From JADKIH01 sp031385005 (GTDB lineage Bacteria > Bacteroidota > Bacteroidia > AKYH767-A > 2013-40CM-41-45), in assembly GCA_031385005.1 (NCBI GenBank), contig JANNBB010000008.1, positions 1-64,000 on the forward strand: a stretch of DNA of 64,000 nucleotides, given 5' to 3'. The notes beneath the pieces were generated by a model, which saw only the letters and a list, made by a program, of their open reading frames with translations, searched no databases and was not told the origin of the DNA. Positions 56,500 through 64,000 of this stretch are shown piece after piece. The translations under genes were made by a program, and so were the position numbers. Each line of letters begins with the position of its first letter. Within the stretch, counting starts at the first letter, position 1.

Positions 56500-57825
56500 T
56501 TATTTTTTATTGATCTCAATTATTGCCAGTGCGGCTTTCTTTCCGTCAGCGGCGGCATTGACTACTTCTTCTCCGCCACTTACTGAATCCCCTGCTGCAA
56601 AATATTTCGGATTTCCTGTTTGGTAGGTTACCTTGTTAACGATAATTCTTCCTTTTGAATCGAGTTTAAGTCCGCTAATCAAGGATAGTAATTCTGTTTG
56701 TTTGGATTGTCCGGTCGCTTTGATTACCCAATCACAAGCAATCGTAAATTCGCTTCCGGGAATGTTTTCCGGTTTTCCATTGATATCTTTTGTGCGGATG
56801 AATTTTACTCCCGTCACACTCCCGTTTCCTGTAATTTCTACCGGCGAAATATTAAACATGCCTTTTACACCTACACCTTTTGCGAGATCGTATTCGAAGT
56901 CGTATGCGCCCATTTCTTCTTTCGAACGTCTGTATGCAAGGATAACCTCCTGCGCACCCATGCGCGCAGATTCTGATGCTGCATCCATCGCCGTATTTCC
57001 TCCTCCTAAAACAATGACACGTGCGGGAACTTTCACTCCGTGGTGATTCATGCGCAGCTTTTCTACAAACTCTACCGCTCCAAAGCAGTTCTCTAATTTT
57101 TCTCCGTTAATTTTTAACTCTGATGTTGCACCTAATCCGATTGCGATAAATATTCCTGCATATTTTTTCTCCAGTTCTTCGATGTCTTTCGCTGTAGCAA
57201 CCGGCTTATTGTAAATAACATTATACCCAAATTGATTCTGCAGATAACTCATCTCATTGAGCGCTTCTTCGTTGGTAATTTTATATGGCGCTACTCCATG
57301 AACTGTAAGTCCGGATGGCTTTGATTTGGATTCAAAAATATCAACTTCAAAACCGGCTAAACGCAATTCGCAGGCACAGGAAATTCCTGCCGGACCGGCG
57401 CCAATAATTGCAATTTTTTTTCCGTTTGATTTTTCCGGTGTGTATAATTTTTTTTCGGATTTTATTGCTTGTGCTGTTGCAAAACTTTGTAAGCGTCCGA
57501 TCTCAATGGGTTTTACGTTCTGGTTGTTGTACACACAGGCGCCTTCGCATAAAACTTCAGTAGGACAAACTTTTCCGCAGGCATAACCGAAATAATTGGA
57601 ATCGTAAATCGTTTTCGCGGAACCGATTGGGTTCTTTGTATTGATCTGGCGGATAAATGTTGGAATATCAATGCCGGTCGGACAAGCATTCACGCAAGGT
57701 GCATCGTAACAATACAGACAACGCGAGCTTTCATAATAGGCCTCTGTATCATTCATCAGTGGCTTAATCTGAGAAAAGTTTTTATCAAATTCCTGCTCGG
57801 AAGATGGTGCTTTGTATTCTGACAT
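56500..57825 (-). CDS. preT: Dihydropyrimidine dehydrogenase, PreT subunit
   Basis: The 441-residue flavoprotein passes electrons from NAD(P)H to PreA. N-terminal cysteines for two iron-sulfur clusters are at 36, 39, 44, 48 and 83, 87, 93, 97. The FAD loop IIGAGPAGIS lies at about 141-150, the NAD(P) loop VLGGGNTAMDAA in the middle, and AAGDSVSGGEEV near the end. The layout matches the N-terminal half of mammalian DPYD and E. coli PreT. It is the upstream partner of preA with a 45-70-base gap. Confidence 0.93.
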   Translation of the reverse strand: MSEYKAPSSEQEFDKNFSQIKPLMNDTEAYYESSRCLYCYDAPCVNACPTGIDIPTFIRQINTKNPIGSAKTIYDSNYFGYACGKVCPTEVLCEGACVYNNQNVKPIEIGRLQSFATAQAIKSEKKLYTPEKSNGKKIAIIGAGPAGISCACELRLAGFEVDIFESKSKPSGLTVHGVAPYKITNEEALNEMSYLQNQFGYNVIYNKPVATAKDIEELEKKYAGIFIAIGLGATSELKINGEKLENCFGAVEFVEKLRMNHHGVKVPARVIVLGGGNTAMDAASESARMGAQEVILAYRRSKEEMGAYDFEYDLAKGVGVKGMFNISPVEITGNGSVTGVKFIRTKDINGKPENIPGSEFTIACDWVIKATGQSKQTELLSLISGLKLDSKGRIIVNKVTYQTGNPKYFAAGDSVSGGEEVVNAAADGKKAALAIIEINKK

Positions 57826-57930
57826 GGTTTGAATAATTGATTGTGTACTTAGTTATTATACTCTTGATATTTTTTTCTGATGAAAGATTTTTTAAAACGG
57901 AAATGTGAATTTCAGCAGATACAATTGGGG

Positions 57931-58797
57931 TTATAATTCCACTAACTTACCATAAGTTTCCGGCCTTCTGTCGCGGAAAAACTGCCATACCGAACGTACT
58001 TCCTCTATCATATCCAGATCGAAATCGGCAATGAGTAATTCATCGTTATTTTCTGATGCCTGAGAGAAGATTTGTCCGCGGGGATCGACAAAATATGAGC
58101 TGCCATAAAACTTCCCCAGATTCCAGGGCTTTTCTGTTCCGACCCGGTTAATGCAACCCATAAAATATCCATTTGCCGCTGCATGTGCCGGTTGTTCAAG
58201 TTTCCACAGATACTGGGATAATCCTGCAACCGTTGCGGATGGATTGTATACGATTTCAGCTCCATTCAAACCAAGCACTCTTGCTCCATCAGGAAAATGT
58301 CTATCGTAACAAATGTAAACACCGATTTTTGCATAACGCGTCTGAAAAACAGGATAGCCCAAATTTCCCGGTTTGAAGAAAAACTTCTCCCAGAAACCGG
58401 AGGTATGTGGAATGTGATTTTTCCTGTATTTGCCCAGGTAGGTTCCATCCGCATCAATGACTGCAGCAGTATTGTATAATACGCCGGCTTGCTCTTTTTC
58501 ATAGATAGGGACAATGATTACCATCTTGTATTTTTTTGCATACTCTTGCATCAATTCTGTTGTTGGACCGGGAACAGTCTCTGCTGATTCATACCATTTT
58601 TTATCCTGTCCCGGACAAAAATATGGCGTGTTGAATATTTCCTGGAGACATAAAATCTGCACTCCTTTTTTCCCGGCTTCTTCAATGAAAGGAATATGTT
58701 TTTTCAACATTGCATCCTTAATTTCTGCAACAGTTCCTTCGCCTTCTGTCATAGGCAGACTCATCTGTATGAGCCCCGATTTTATCATTCTTGCCAT
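57931..58797 (-). CDS. Beta-ureidopropionase (nitrilase superfamily)
   Basis: The 288-residue carbon-nitrogen hydrolase has the catalytic triad E53 (LCLQEIFNTPYF), K126 (GKYRKNHIPH) and C163 (YICYDRHFPDGA). The segments SGFWEKFFFKPG and YFMGCINRVGTE are typical of N-carbamoyl-beta-alanine amidohydrolases. It would hydrolyse N-carbamoyl-beta-alanine to beta-alanine, ammonia and CO2, the last step of reductive pyrimidine breakdown. It lies just upstream of preT on the same strand, supporting this over other nitrilase activities. Confidence 0.9.
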   Translation of the reverse strand: MARMIKSGLIQMSLPMTEGEGTVAEIKDAMLKKHIPFIEEAGKKGVQILCLQEIFNTPYFCPGQDKKWYESAETVPGPTTELMQEYAKKYKMVIIVPIYEKEQAGVLYNTAAVIDADGTYLGKYRKNHIPHTSGFWEKFFFKPGNLGYPVFQTRYAKIGVYICYDRHFPDGARVLGLNGAEIVYNPSATVAGLSQYLWKLEQPAHAAANGYFMGCINRVGTEKPWNLGKFYGSSYFVDPRGQIFSQASENNDELLIADFDLDMIEEVRSVWQFFRDRRPETYGKLVEL

Positions 58798-59107
58798 AAA
58801 ATTTAATTATCGATAAGTTGAATTTTTAAAATAGTTTTTAGTTGAACAAGTTCAAATGTAATAATTGAAATGATTTACAGAAAGCTAATTTACAAATCAT
58901 TCTTACTTTCAAAAAGAAAATGGCTTACAGAATAAGATTTTTAAATGTCCGGAAAACTAATACGACTCAGAATGTTCGTTCGTCAAAAGAAAAAAATGTC
59001 ATGTTGCATGAAAAGGAAAATGATTTCTCCTTGAAAAAAAATATCGGTTAAAGAAATGCAAGTTTTAAAAGAAAATGATCAAGAAAATAAAAACTAAAAC
59101 CCCGGAA
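58798..59107. other. Intergenic, no feature seen
   Basis: These 310 AT-rich bases between the ureidopropionase and the CsbD-like gene show no supported gene, hairpin or repeat. They presumably carry the promoter of the pyrimidine operon. Confidence 0.4.
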
Positions 59108-59293
59108 TTATAAGGTCGAAATAAGATTTAAAACTTCCAGTCTGGTCTTGGAAAGACGGAATTCGATTCGCTTAAGTAAATCTTCTTCCTGGCCTTTTAC
59201 ATAAATAATATCCAGTGAAGTTAGTTTAGGAAACCTGTTTCTTAATTTGTCAGAGATGTTTTCCCATTGACCTTCTAGGTTATTTCTATTCAT
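59108..59293 (-). CDS. CsbD-like small stress protein
   Basis: The 61-residue protein has the pattern of CsbD-family stress proteins: an N-terminal LEGQWENISDKL helix, a central RFPKLTSLDIIYVKGQEEDL, and a C-terminal RIEFRLSKTRLEVLN (compare EGKW, KLTDDD, EGK-EEL-GRIQ, KTREEV in relatives). It is a divergent member, with Ser-Leu-Asp where most have Asp-Asp-Asp. Such genes are typically induced by general stress. It is isolated on the minus strand. Confidence 0.65.
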   Translation of the reverse strand: MNRNNLEGQWENISDKLRNRFPKLTSLDIIYVKGQEEDLLKRIEFRLSKTRLEVLNLISTL

Positions 59294-59706
59294 GAATATG
59301 TTTGATTAGTATTGGATGATAATTGCTTAAAGATAACATATTTATACGACTTTGTCGCTATAAAGTACAGTTCTTTCGTTATTAAAGTTAAGAATCATCG
59401 AAATAAAATCAAATTGTAAGAGTGCACCTATAAGTTTGATCAAATAAATGGGAAGAAAGATTTTTTAATAAACTAGATTCTTGACTAATTCATTATTAGA
59501 AACTTATAGAGTTTTGAACCGATTTGGTGTAAAACATCAAAGCGATATTTGATATTTTACTAATCGGCAATATAAATATGTTTATCTTGTTGCCAATAAG
59601 AAGGTAAAAGTTGATTTATTTGTAAAAAACGCTCCTGAATACAATCCTGTGGGAACTTTTTCACTTCAGTTTCAACTAAAAAAAATTCTCTTAATTAAGA
59701 TTTCTG
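59294..59706. other. Divergent intergenic region, no distinct feature
   Basis: These 413 bases separate the CsbD-like gene (minus) from the desaturase gene (plus). I see only AT-rich sequence suited to promoters and no gene, repeat or hairpin that I can support. Confidence 0.4.
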
Positions 59707-60786
59707 ATGCCCTTTATTGATAACATTCTTGAACCACCAACATATGGTTGGGTAGACGCTAATGGCGAATTCGTCAAGCCAACAAATAAGCAACTTGTAA
59801 AGGAGTTTTTCTCCCGGCTTAATATTTTTAAGTCGAAGAAAAACTGGCTTCCTCTGGCAAGTTGGAGCAGCGTAATATTGTTGTTTCCATTTATCGTCAT
59901 TTTCTCTGTTTATCATTTTAGTTTTTTAATGGTGCTTGTCGGATTTTTATACGGCATGATCGTTATGGGTTCGCATGGTACCATTTGGTATCATCGGTAT
60001 TCCACTCATCAGGCCTATACTTTTAAGAATAAGTTTTGGAAATTCTTAACTCAAAACCTTGTTCCTAAAATGATTCCTGAAGAAATTTATGTTATTTCTC
60101 ATCATGTTCATCATGCAAAATCAGATATGCCCGGCGATCCTTACAATGCGACCGGAGGATTTTTATATTGTTTTCTGGCTGATGTCAATCATCAACTTAT
60201 TAATCGCAACATGAGTAGAGAAGATTATGCACGTGTAGCCGATTTCTTAAGCCACACAGGAGTAAAATGCAATACTTACGAAAAATATCAGAAGTGGGGT
60301 TCTGTTTCTGATCCTGTTTATACAATTACAGGAATCGTTCTGAATTTGGCTTTCTGGTTTTCTGTTTTCTATCTAATTGGTGGAATGCTTTTAGCCAGCA
60401 CATTATTAGGCGGTGCATTTTTCTGGGCTGTTGGTGTCCGTACTTTTAATTATAAAGGTCACGGCAAAGGAAAAGACACGAAAGAAGAAGGAAAAGATTT
60501 CAATCAAAACGACTATTCTGTCAATCAATACTGGCCGGGAATCGTTGCGGGTGAATGGCATAACAACCACCATCTTTTCCCTCGCAGCGCACGTGCCGGT
60601 TTTTTAAAATATCAGATCGATTTCGCCTGGTACTATATCTATTTTCTTTACAAGATAGGTGGAGTAACTACTTTTTACGATTCCAAGCCCAAGTTCATTC
60701 AAAACTACTATTTACCTTATCTCGCAAAGAAGAATAATATAAAAGTCGAAAATGTTCCTGCCGAAGTAGTCGAATCCGAATACTAA
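59707..60786 (+). CDS. Membrane fatty acid (acyl-CoA/acyl-lipid) desaturase
   Basis: The 359-residue protein has transmembrane pairs near residues 52-90 and 205-240 and the three histidine boxes of membrane desaturases: H90 plus HRYSTH at 96-101, HHVHH at 132-136 and EWHNNHH near 280. It would introduce a double bond, probably delta-9 type, into fatty acyl chains for membrane fluidity. It is not obviously related to the pyrimidine genes that flank it. Confidence 0.9.
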   Translation: MPFIDNILEPPTYGWVDANGEFVKPTNKQLVKEFFSRLNIFKSKKNWLPLASWSSVILLFPFIVIFSVYHFSFLMVLVGFLYGMIVMGSHGTIWYHRYSTHQAYTFKNKFWKFLTQNLVPKMIPEEIYVISHHVHHAKSDMPGDPYNATGGFLYCFLADVNHQLINRNMSREDYARVADFLSHTGVKCNTYEKYQKWGSVSDPVYTITGIVLNLAFWFSVFYLIGGMLLASTLLGGAFFWAVGVRTFNYKGHGKGKDTKEEGKDFNQNDYSVNQYWPGIVAGEWHNNHHLFPRSARAGFLKYQIDFAWYYIYFLYKIGGVTTFYDSKPKFIQNYYLPYLAKKNNIKVENVPAEVVESEY

Positions 60787-60845
60787 ACCGGATTCAATTT
60801 TTGGTAGTAGGAGATCAACGGAAATACTTTTTTTCAAAAGTCATT

Positions 60846-62228
60846 TTAAATAATACCGTTTACTTTCTTCCTTTTAACGAATTTTCCATAGCCCGGATTG
60901 ACAATTAACTTATTATTATCGACCGCAATCTTACCGCGCATAACAACCGTTTTAATTTTGCCTTTCACCTTCCATCCTTCATATGCGGAGTAATCAACAT
61001 TCATGTGATGTGTCTTTGCCGATAAAACATGCTCTTCATTCGGATCCATGATGATAATATCTGCATCAGAACCGGGTGCCAGAGATCCTTTTTCCGGAAA
61101 CATGCCGAAAATTTTCGCGGCATTTGTTGAGCTAATCTCCACAAATTTATTCAACGATATTTTCCCCTTGTTCACGCCTTCCGAAAACAATAATTCCATC
61201 CGGTGTTCAATGGCAGGATGTCCGTTCGGTATTTTAGAAAAGTCGTCTTTACCCATCAACTTTTGATCCCATTTAAACGGACAATGATCGGTAGCCACAA
61301 CTTGAACGCTTCCCTGGTTTATTCCTGCCCATAAAGAATCCTGATCTTTCTTCTCCCTCAAAGGAGGACTCATTACCCATTTGGCGCCATCGAAATTCTT
61401 TTCATACAGTGAAGCATCTAAAACCAAATATTGAATGCATGTCTCTGCAAAAACTTTTTGATTTCTTTCTGCAGCTTTGCGAACATGATTGTGTGCGCCC
61501 TCGCAGGTCATGTGTACAATATATGCCGGCACGCCCGTGTATGAAGCCATATCGGCAAACCTTCCCGATGCCTCAGCTTCGGTTATCTCCGGCTGTGACA
61601 AATAATGGTAGAGTGGGGATAGCTTTCCTTCAGACCGGTGTTTGTTGATCAGAAAATCAATCATGTCGCCATTCGTCGCATGAACCGTGACCATTCCCCC
61701 GCAACTCTTCACTTCATTCATCAATCCGACCATCATTCTGTCATCAATCATCAATGCTCCCTTATAAGCCATGAAAGTCTTGAAAGAAGTGATTCCTTCT
61801 TTCTCAACCATCTGTCTGATTTCTTTTTTTGTTTGCTCGTTAAAATCAGTCACTGCCATGTGAAAAGAATAATCGCAACAAGCTTTGCCATCCGATCTTC
61901 CTTTCCACTCATTCAAAGCATGCTCAAGCGATTTGCCTTGCGTCTGTAAAACAAAATCAATCAACATAGTTGTTCCTCCAAACAATGCAGCGGAGGTGCC
62001 ACTCGTATAATCATCACTTGAAAAAGTTCCCATAAATGGCATGTCGAGATGCACATGCGGATCAATTCCGCCCGGCATTATGAGTTTTCCTTTAGCATCA
62101 ATTACCTCATCGGGTTTTACATTCAGGTTTTTTCCGATAGCCGATATTTTATCTCCTTCCACATATAAATCCGCCTCACAATTCTCAGAAGCAGTAACGA
62201 TCGTTCCGTTTTTAATTAAAATTGACAT
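60846..62228 (-). CDS. hydA: Dihydropyrimidinase
   Basis: The 460-residue amidohydrolase has the binuclear zinc ligands H58 and H60 (GGIDPHVHLD), the carboxylated Lys at K150 (TSFKTFMAYKG), H183 (TVHATNG), H239 (IVHMTCEG) and D314 (VATDHCPF). It opens dihydrouracil to N-carbamoyl-beta-alanine, linking PreAT to the ureidopropionase. Hydantoinase activity is an alternative name for the same family. It lies between the desaturase and the cytosine deaminase gene, on the minus strand. Confidence 0.93.
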   Translation of the reverse strand: MSILIKNGTIVTASENCEADLYVEGDKISAIGKNLNVKPDEVIDAKGKLIMPGGIDPHVHLDMPFMGTFSSDDYTSGTSAALFGGTTMLIDFVLQTQGKSLEHALNEWKGRSDGKACCDYSFHMAVTDFNEQTKKEIRQMVEKEGITSFKTFMAYKGALMIDDRMMVGLMNEVKSCGGMVTVHATNGDMIDFLINKHRSEGKLSPLYHYLSQPEITEAEASGRFADMASYTGVPAYIVHMTCEGAHNHVRKAAERNQKVFAETCIQYLVLDASLYEKNFDGAKWVMSPPLREKKDQDSLWAGINQGSVQVVATDHCPFKWDQKLMGKDDFSKIPNGHPAIEHRMELLFSEGVNKGKISLNKFVEISSTNAAKIFGMFPEKGSLAPGSDADIIIMDPNEEHVLSAKTHHMNVDYSAYEGWKVKGKIKTVVMRGKIAVDNNKLIVNPGYGKFVKRKKVNGII

Positions 62229-62286
62229 AGTCTCGGTTTTTTAATGTTTAATTTTAGAGTTGGTTTGATATTACTGATTTTTTATT

Positions 62287-62721
62287 TTATAACTCACCGA
62301 TATCTTCATTCCATAAAGTTGGATTTTCAGCAATGAATTTTCTCATCATCTCTTTGCATTCTGAAGAGTCCAGATTAATTACTTCCACACCCATCGATTC
62401 CATAAATTCTTTGGCTCCCGAAAAAGTCTCATTCTCTCCCGCATATACTTTCTTAATCCCGAATTGTACGACAGCGCCTGCACACAAATAGCAAGGCATC
62501 AGGGTAGAATAAAGCTCCGTTCCTTTATAGCTACCGATACGGCCCGCATTTCTCAGACAGTCAATCTCGGCATGCGTTATCGGATCGCCATCCTGTACCC
62601 GTTTATTGTGCCCTCTGCCAATTATCTTTCCCTCTTTAACCAACACAGAGCCAATCGGAATACCGCCTTCACGCATTCCTTCACGCGCTTCTTCAATGGC
62701 CGATTTCATAAATTCAAGCAT
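62287..62721 (-). CDS. Cytosine deaminase (yeast Fcy1-like)
   Basis: From ATG 62721 the enzyme has 144 residues. The zinc site is H50, E52 (THAEID), C77 and C80 (MPCYLC). The sequence follows the yeast cytosine deaminase pattern: GGIPIGSVLV, GRGHNKR, GENETFSGAKEF and a C-terminal ENPTLWNEDIGEL, so cytosine rather than guanine is the likely substrate. An in-frame ATG at 62772 would add 17 residues not seen in the family. It supplies uracil to PreAT; placed upstream of dihydropyrimidinase with a 58-base gap. Confidence 0.88.
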   Translation of the reverse strand: MLEFMKSAIEEAREGMREGGIPIGSVLVKEGKIIGRGHNKRVQDGDPITHAEIDCLRNAGRIGSYKGTELYSTLMPCYLCAGAVVQFGIKKVYAGENETFSGAKEFMESMGVEVINLDSSECKEMMRKFIAENPTLWNEDIGEL

Positions 62722-62867
62722 AATTCTATTTTGAATTGTTTTTATTTTATTAAACAAAAGTTGGCTGTTCAATTGCCTCCCTTCTTACGTCCAAAGTACA
62801 AATAAATTTCTTACTTATGTTCTATAGCATTTATTAACTTTACCGCTTAAGAAAAGAATCAATTGTT

Positions 62868-64000
62868 TTGATAAAATTTATTCTGAATAATAAAACTGTA
62901 AACACGGACATGGCGCCGGGAATTACAGTACTCGATTTTATTCGTTACAATCAACGGCTTACCGGAACAAAAATCGGTTGCAGAGAAGGTGACTGCGGTG
63001 CTTGTACCGTATTGGTCGGATCTTATGCAGATAATAAACTGAATTACCAATCCGCTACTTCCTGCCTCATGCCCTTGGGAAATGTAGCCGGCAAACATAT
63101 CGTAACTGTGGAAGGTCTAAACACTCCCGGACTCAATCCCGTTCAACAGGCGATGATTGATCAGGGTGCAACACAGTGTGGTTTCTGTACACCCGGTTTT
63201 GTAATGTCGCTGGCCGGATTTTGTCTTCAGGATAAAAGTGCCAACATTATCTCCGCTATCGATGGAAATATTTGTCGATGTACAGGATATAAATCAATTG
63301 AACGAGCGGCATATTCGATCTCCGAAATGATGAAGAAAAGAAATTCCGGGGATGTCATCGGATATGCCATTCAGGAGAAAATTGTACCTGAATATTTTTC
63401 AGGAATCAGCGAACGCTTGGCTCTGTTGAAAAGCGAATCTGCCGAATCGAAAAAAAATGCGGATACGAAAATCGGTATTCCCGTTGGCGGAGGAACCGAT
63501 CTCTATGTTCAAAAACACGAGGTCATGGTTGGTGCTCAGGCGGAATATCTTTTCGATAACCCTGCTTTAAAAGGAATTCGACAGGTAGGAGATACATGTA
63601 TTATTGGATCTTCATCGACCGTTACCGATCTATTAGAATCTAAACTGATGCGGAATATTTTTCCCCATCTGAACAAACATATAAAACTCGTTTCTTCTAC
63701 GCCTATACGGAATATGGCAACTCTTGGAGGAAACCTGGTTAATGCCTCTCCAATAGGCGACCTCACCATATTTTTTCTCGCGCTGGATTCAACAATTACA
63801 TTATCCGGTAATGCCGGAAAGCGCGATGTGTCATTAAAGGATTTTTACAAGGGATATAAGTCGCTCGATAAAAAGGCCGATGAAGTACTCGAAAAAATTT
63901 CCTTTCCGATTCCCGGGGATCATACCTTCTTTAATTTTGAGAAAGTCAGTAAGCGAACAAATCTCGATATAGCCAGTGTCAATTCCGCAATGAAAATTAC
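62868..64000 (+). CDS. xdhA: Xanthine dehydrogenase small (FeS/FAD) subunit, partial at window edge
   Basis: The frame is open to the right edge, giving about 377 residues. Two 2Fe-2S domains are clear: the plant-type site GCREGDCGACT and the helical-domain motif QCGFCTPGFVMS with ICRCTGYKSIERA. The FAD-binding domain begins at about residue 195 (IPVGGGTDLYVQ; TPIRNMATLGGNLVNASPIGD). Start is set at TTG 62868, because the conserved FILNNK strand lies directly after it and no ATG precedes it. With its molybdopterin partner, off-window, it oxidises hypoxanthine and xanthine. It is divergent from the cytosine deaminase gene. Confidence 0.9.
   Translation, partial: MIKFILNNKTVNTDMAPGITVLDFIRYNQRLTGTKIGCREGDCGACTVLVGSYADNKLNYQSATSCLMPLGNVAGKHIVTVEGLNTPGLNPVQQAMIDQGATQCGFCTPGFVMSLAGFCLQDKSANIISAIDGNICRCTGYKSIERAAYSISEMMKKRNSGDVIGYAIQEKIVPEYFSGISERLALLKSESAESKKNADTKIGIPVGGGTDLYVQKHEVMVGAQAEYLFDNPALKGIRQVGDTCIIGSSSTVTDLLESKLMRNIFPHLNKHIKLVSSTPIRNMATLGGNLVNASPIGDLTIFFLALDSTITLSGNAGKRDVSLKDFYKGYKSLDKKADEVLEKISFPIPGDHTFFNFEKVSKRTNLDIASVNSAMKI

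Overview
The window reads as chromosomal DNA of a member of the Bacteroidota (Chitinophagales- or Sphingobacteriia-like, not resolved further). The reasons are the AT-rich composition, weak Shine-Dalgarno sites, several type IX secretion (T9SS) C-terminal sorting domains, SprB-type repeats, a DUF6443-type RHS protein, clade II nosZ with a lipoprotein signal, and Bacteroidota-type PreA/PreT. No rRNA, intact tRNA or CRISPR array was seen.

Left end (1-13.7 kb) is accessory. A very large RHS/YD-repeat protein runs off the left edge behind an outer-membrane-barrel-like gene, followed by an orphan LuxR-type response regulator and a tyrosine recombinase whose N-terminus is split off by a frameshift. 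Upstream of the recombinase lie two sets of short tandem repeats, then a piece resembling the 3' end of a tRNA (Asp-like) with its own terminator. I read this as the right boundary of an integrated island that extends left out of the window. Beyond it are a DUF4143 ATPase with repeats in its promoter and the debris of a HipB-like antitoxin and an internally deleted AAA ATPase, then a VF530-like small protein.

13.8-27.1 kb is dominated by surface and envelope functions: a lipoprotein, a remarkable GT2 synthase fused to GH26-like and GH2/GH5-like glycosidase domains, and, with no spacer, an LtaS-like sulfatase-fold transferase. An SprB-repeat T9SS protein and a Wzx-type flippase follow. A palindromic repeat cluster separates the convergent genes.

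27.2-35.2 kb is a tightly packed CDP-sugar operon: RfbF, RfbG, a C-methyltransferase, an epimerase, a split transketolase, a second C-methyltransferase and a GT2. The expected next enzymes after CDP-4-keto-6-deoxyglucose (RfbH, YerE) are absent, and the transketolase pair sits where they would be.

35.2-38.5 kb has a kelch T9SS protein and a TMTC-like membrane protein with TPRs. 38.7-46.8 kb is a nitrous-oxide reductase cluster: cytochrome c, nosZ, fasciclin lipoprotein, membrane protein, nosL, nosD, nosF, nosY, plus a hypothetical and a YwiC-like gene. 46.9-54.9 kb encodes two large secreted proteins on the minus strand: an endonuclease/exonuclease/phosphatase-fold protein with six near-identical Ig-like repeats and a dockerin-like end, and a CotH-kinase-like T9SS protein.

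55-64 kb is nucleobase catabolism: PreA, PreT, beta-ureidopropionase, dihydropyrimidinase, cytosine deaminase and the start of a xanthine dehydrogenase small subunit. The first five make a complete route from cytosine to beta-alanine; a CsbD-like gene and a fatty acid desaturase are interspersed.
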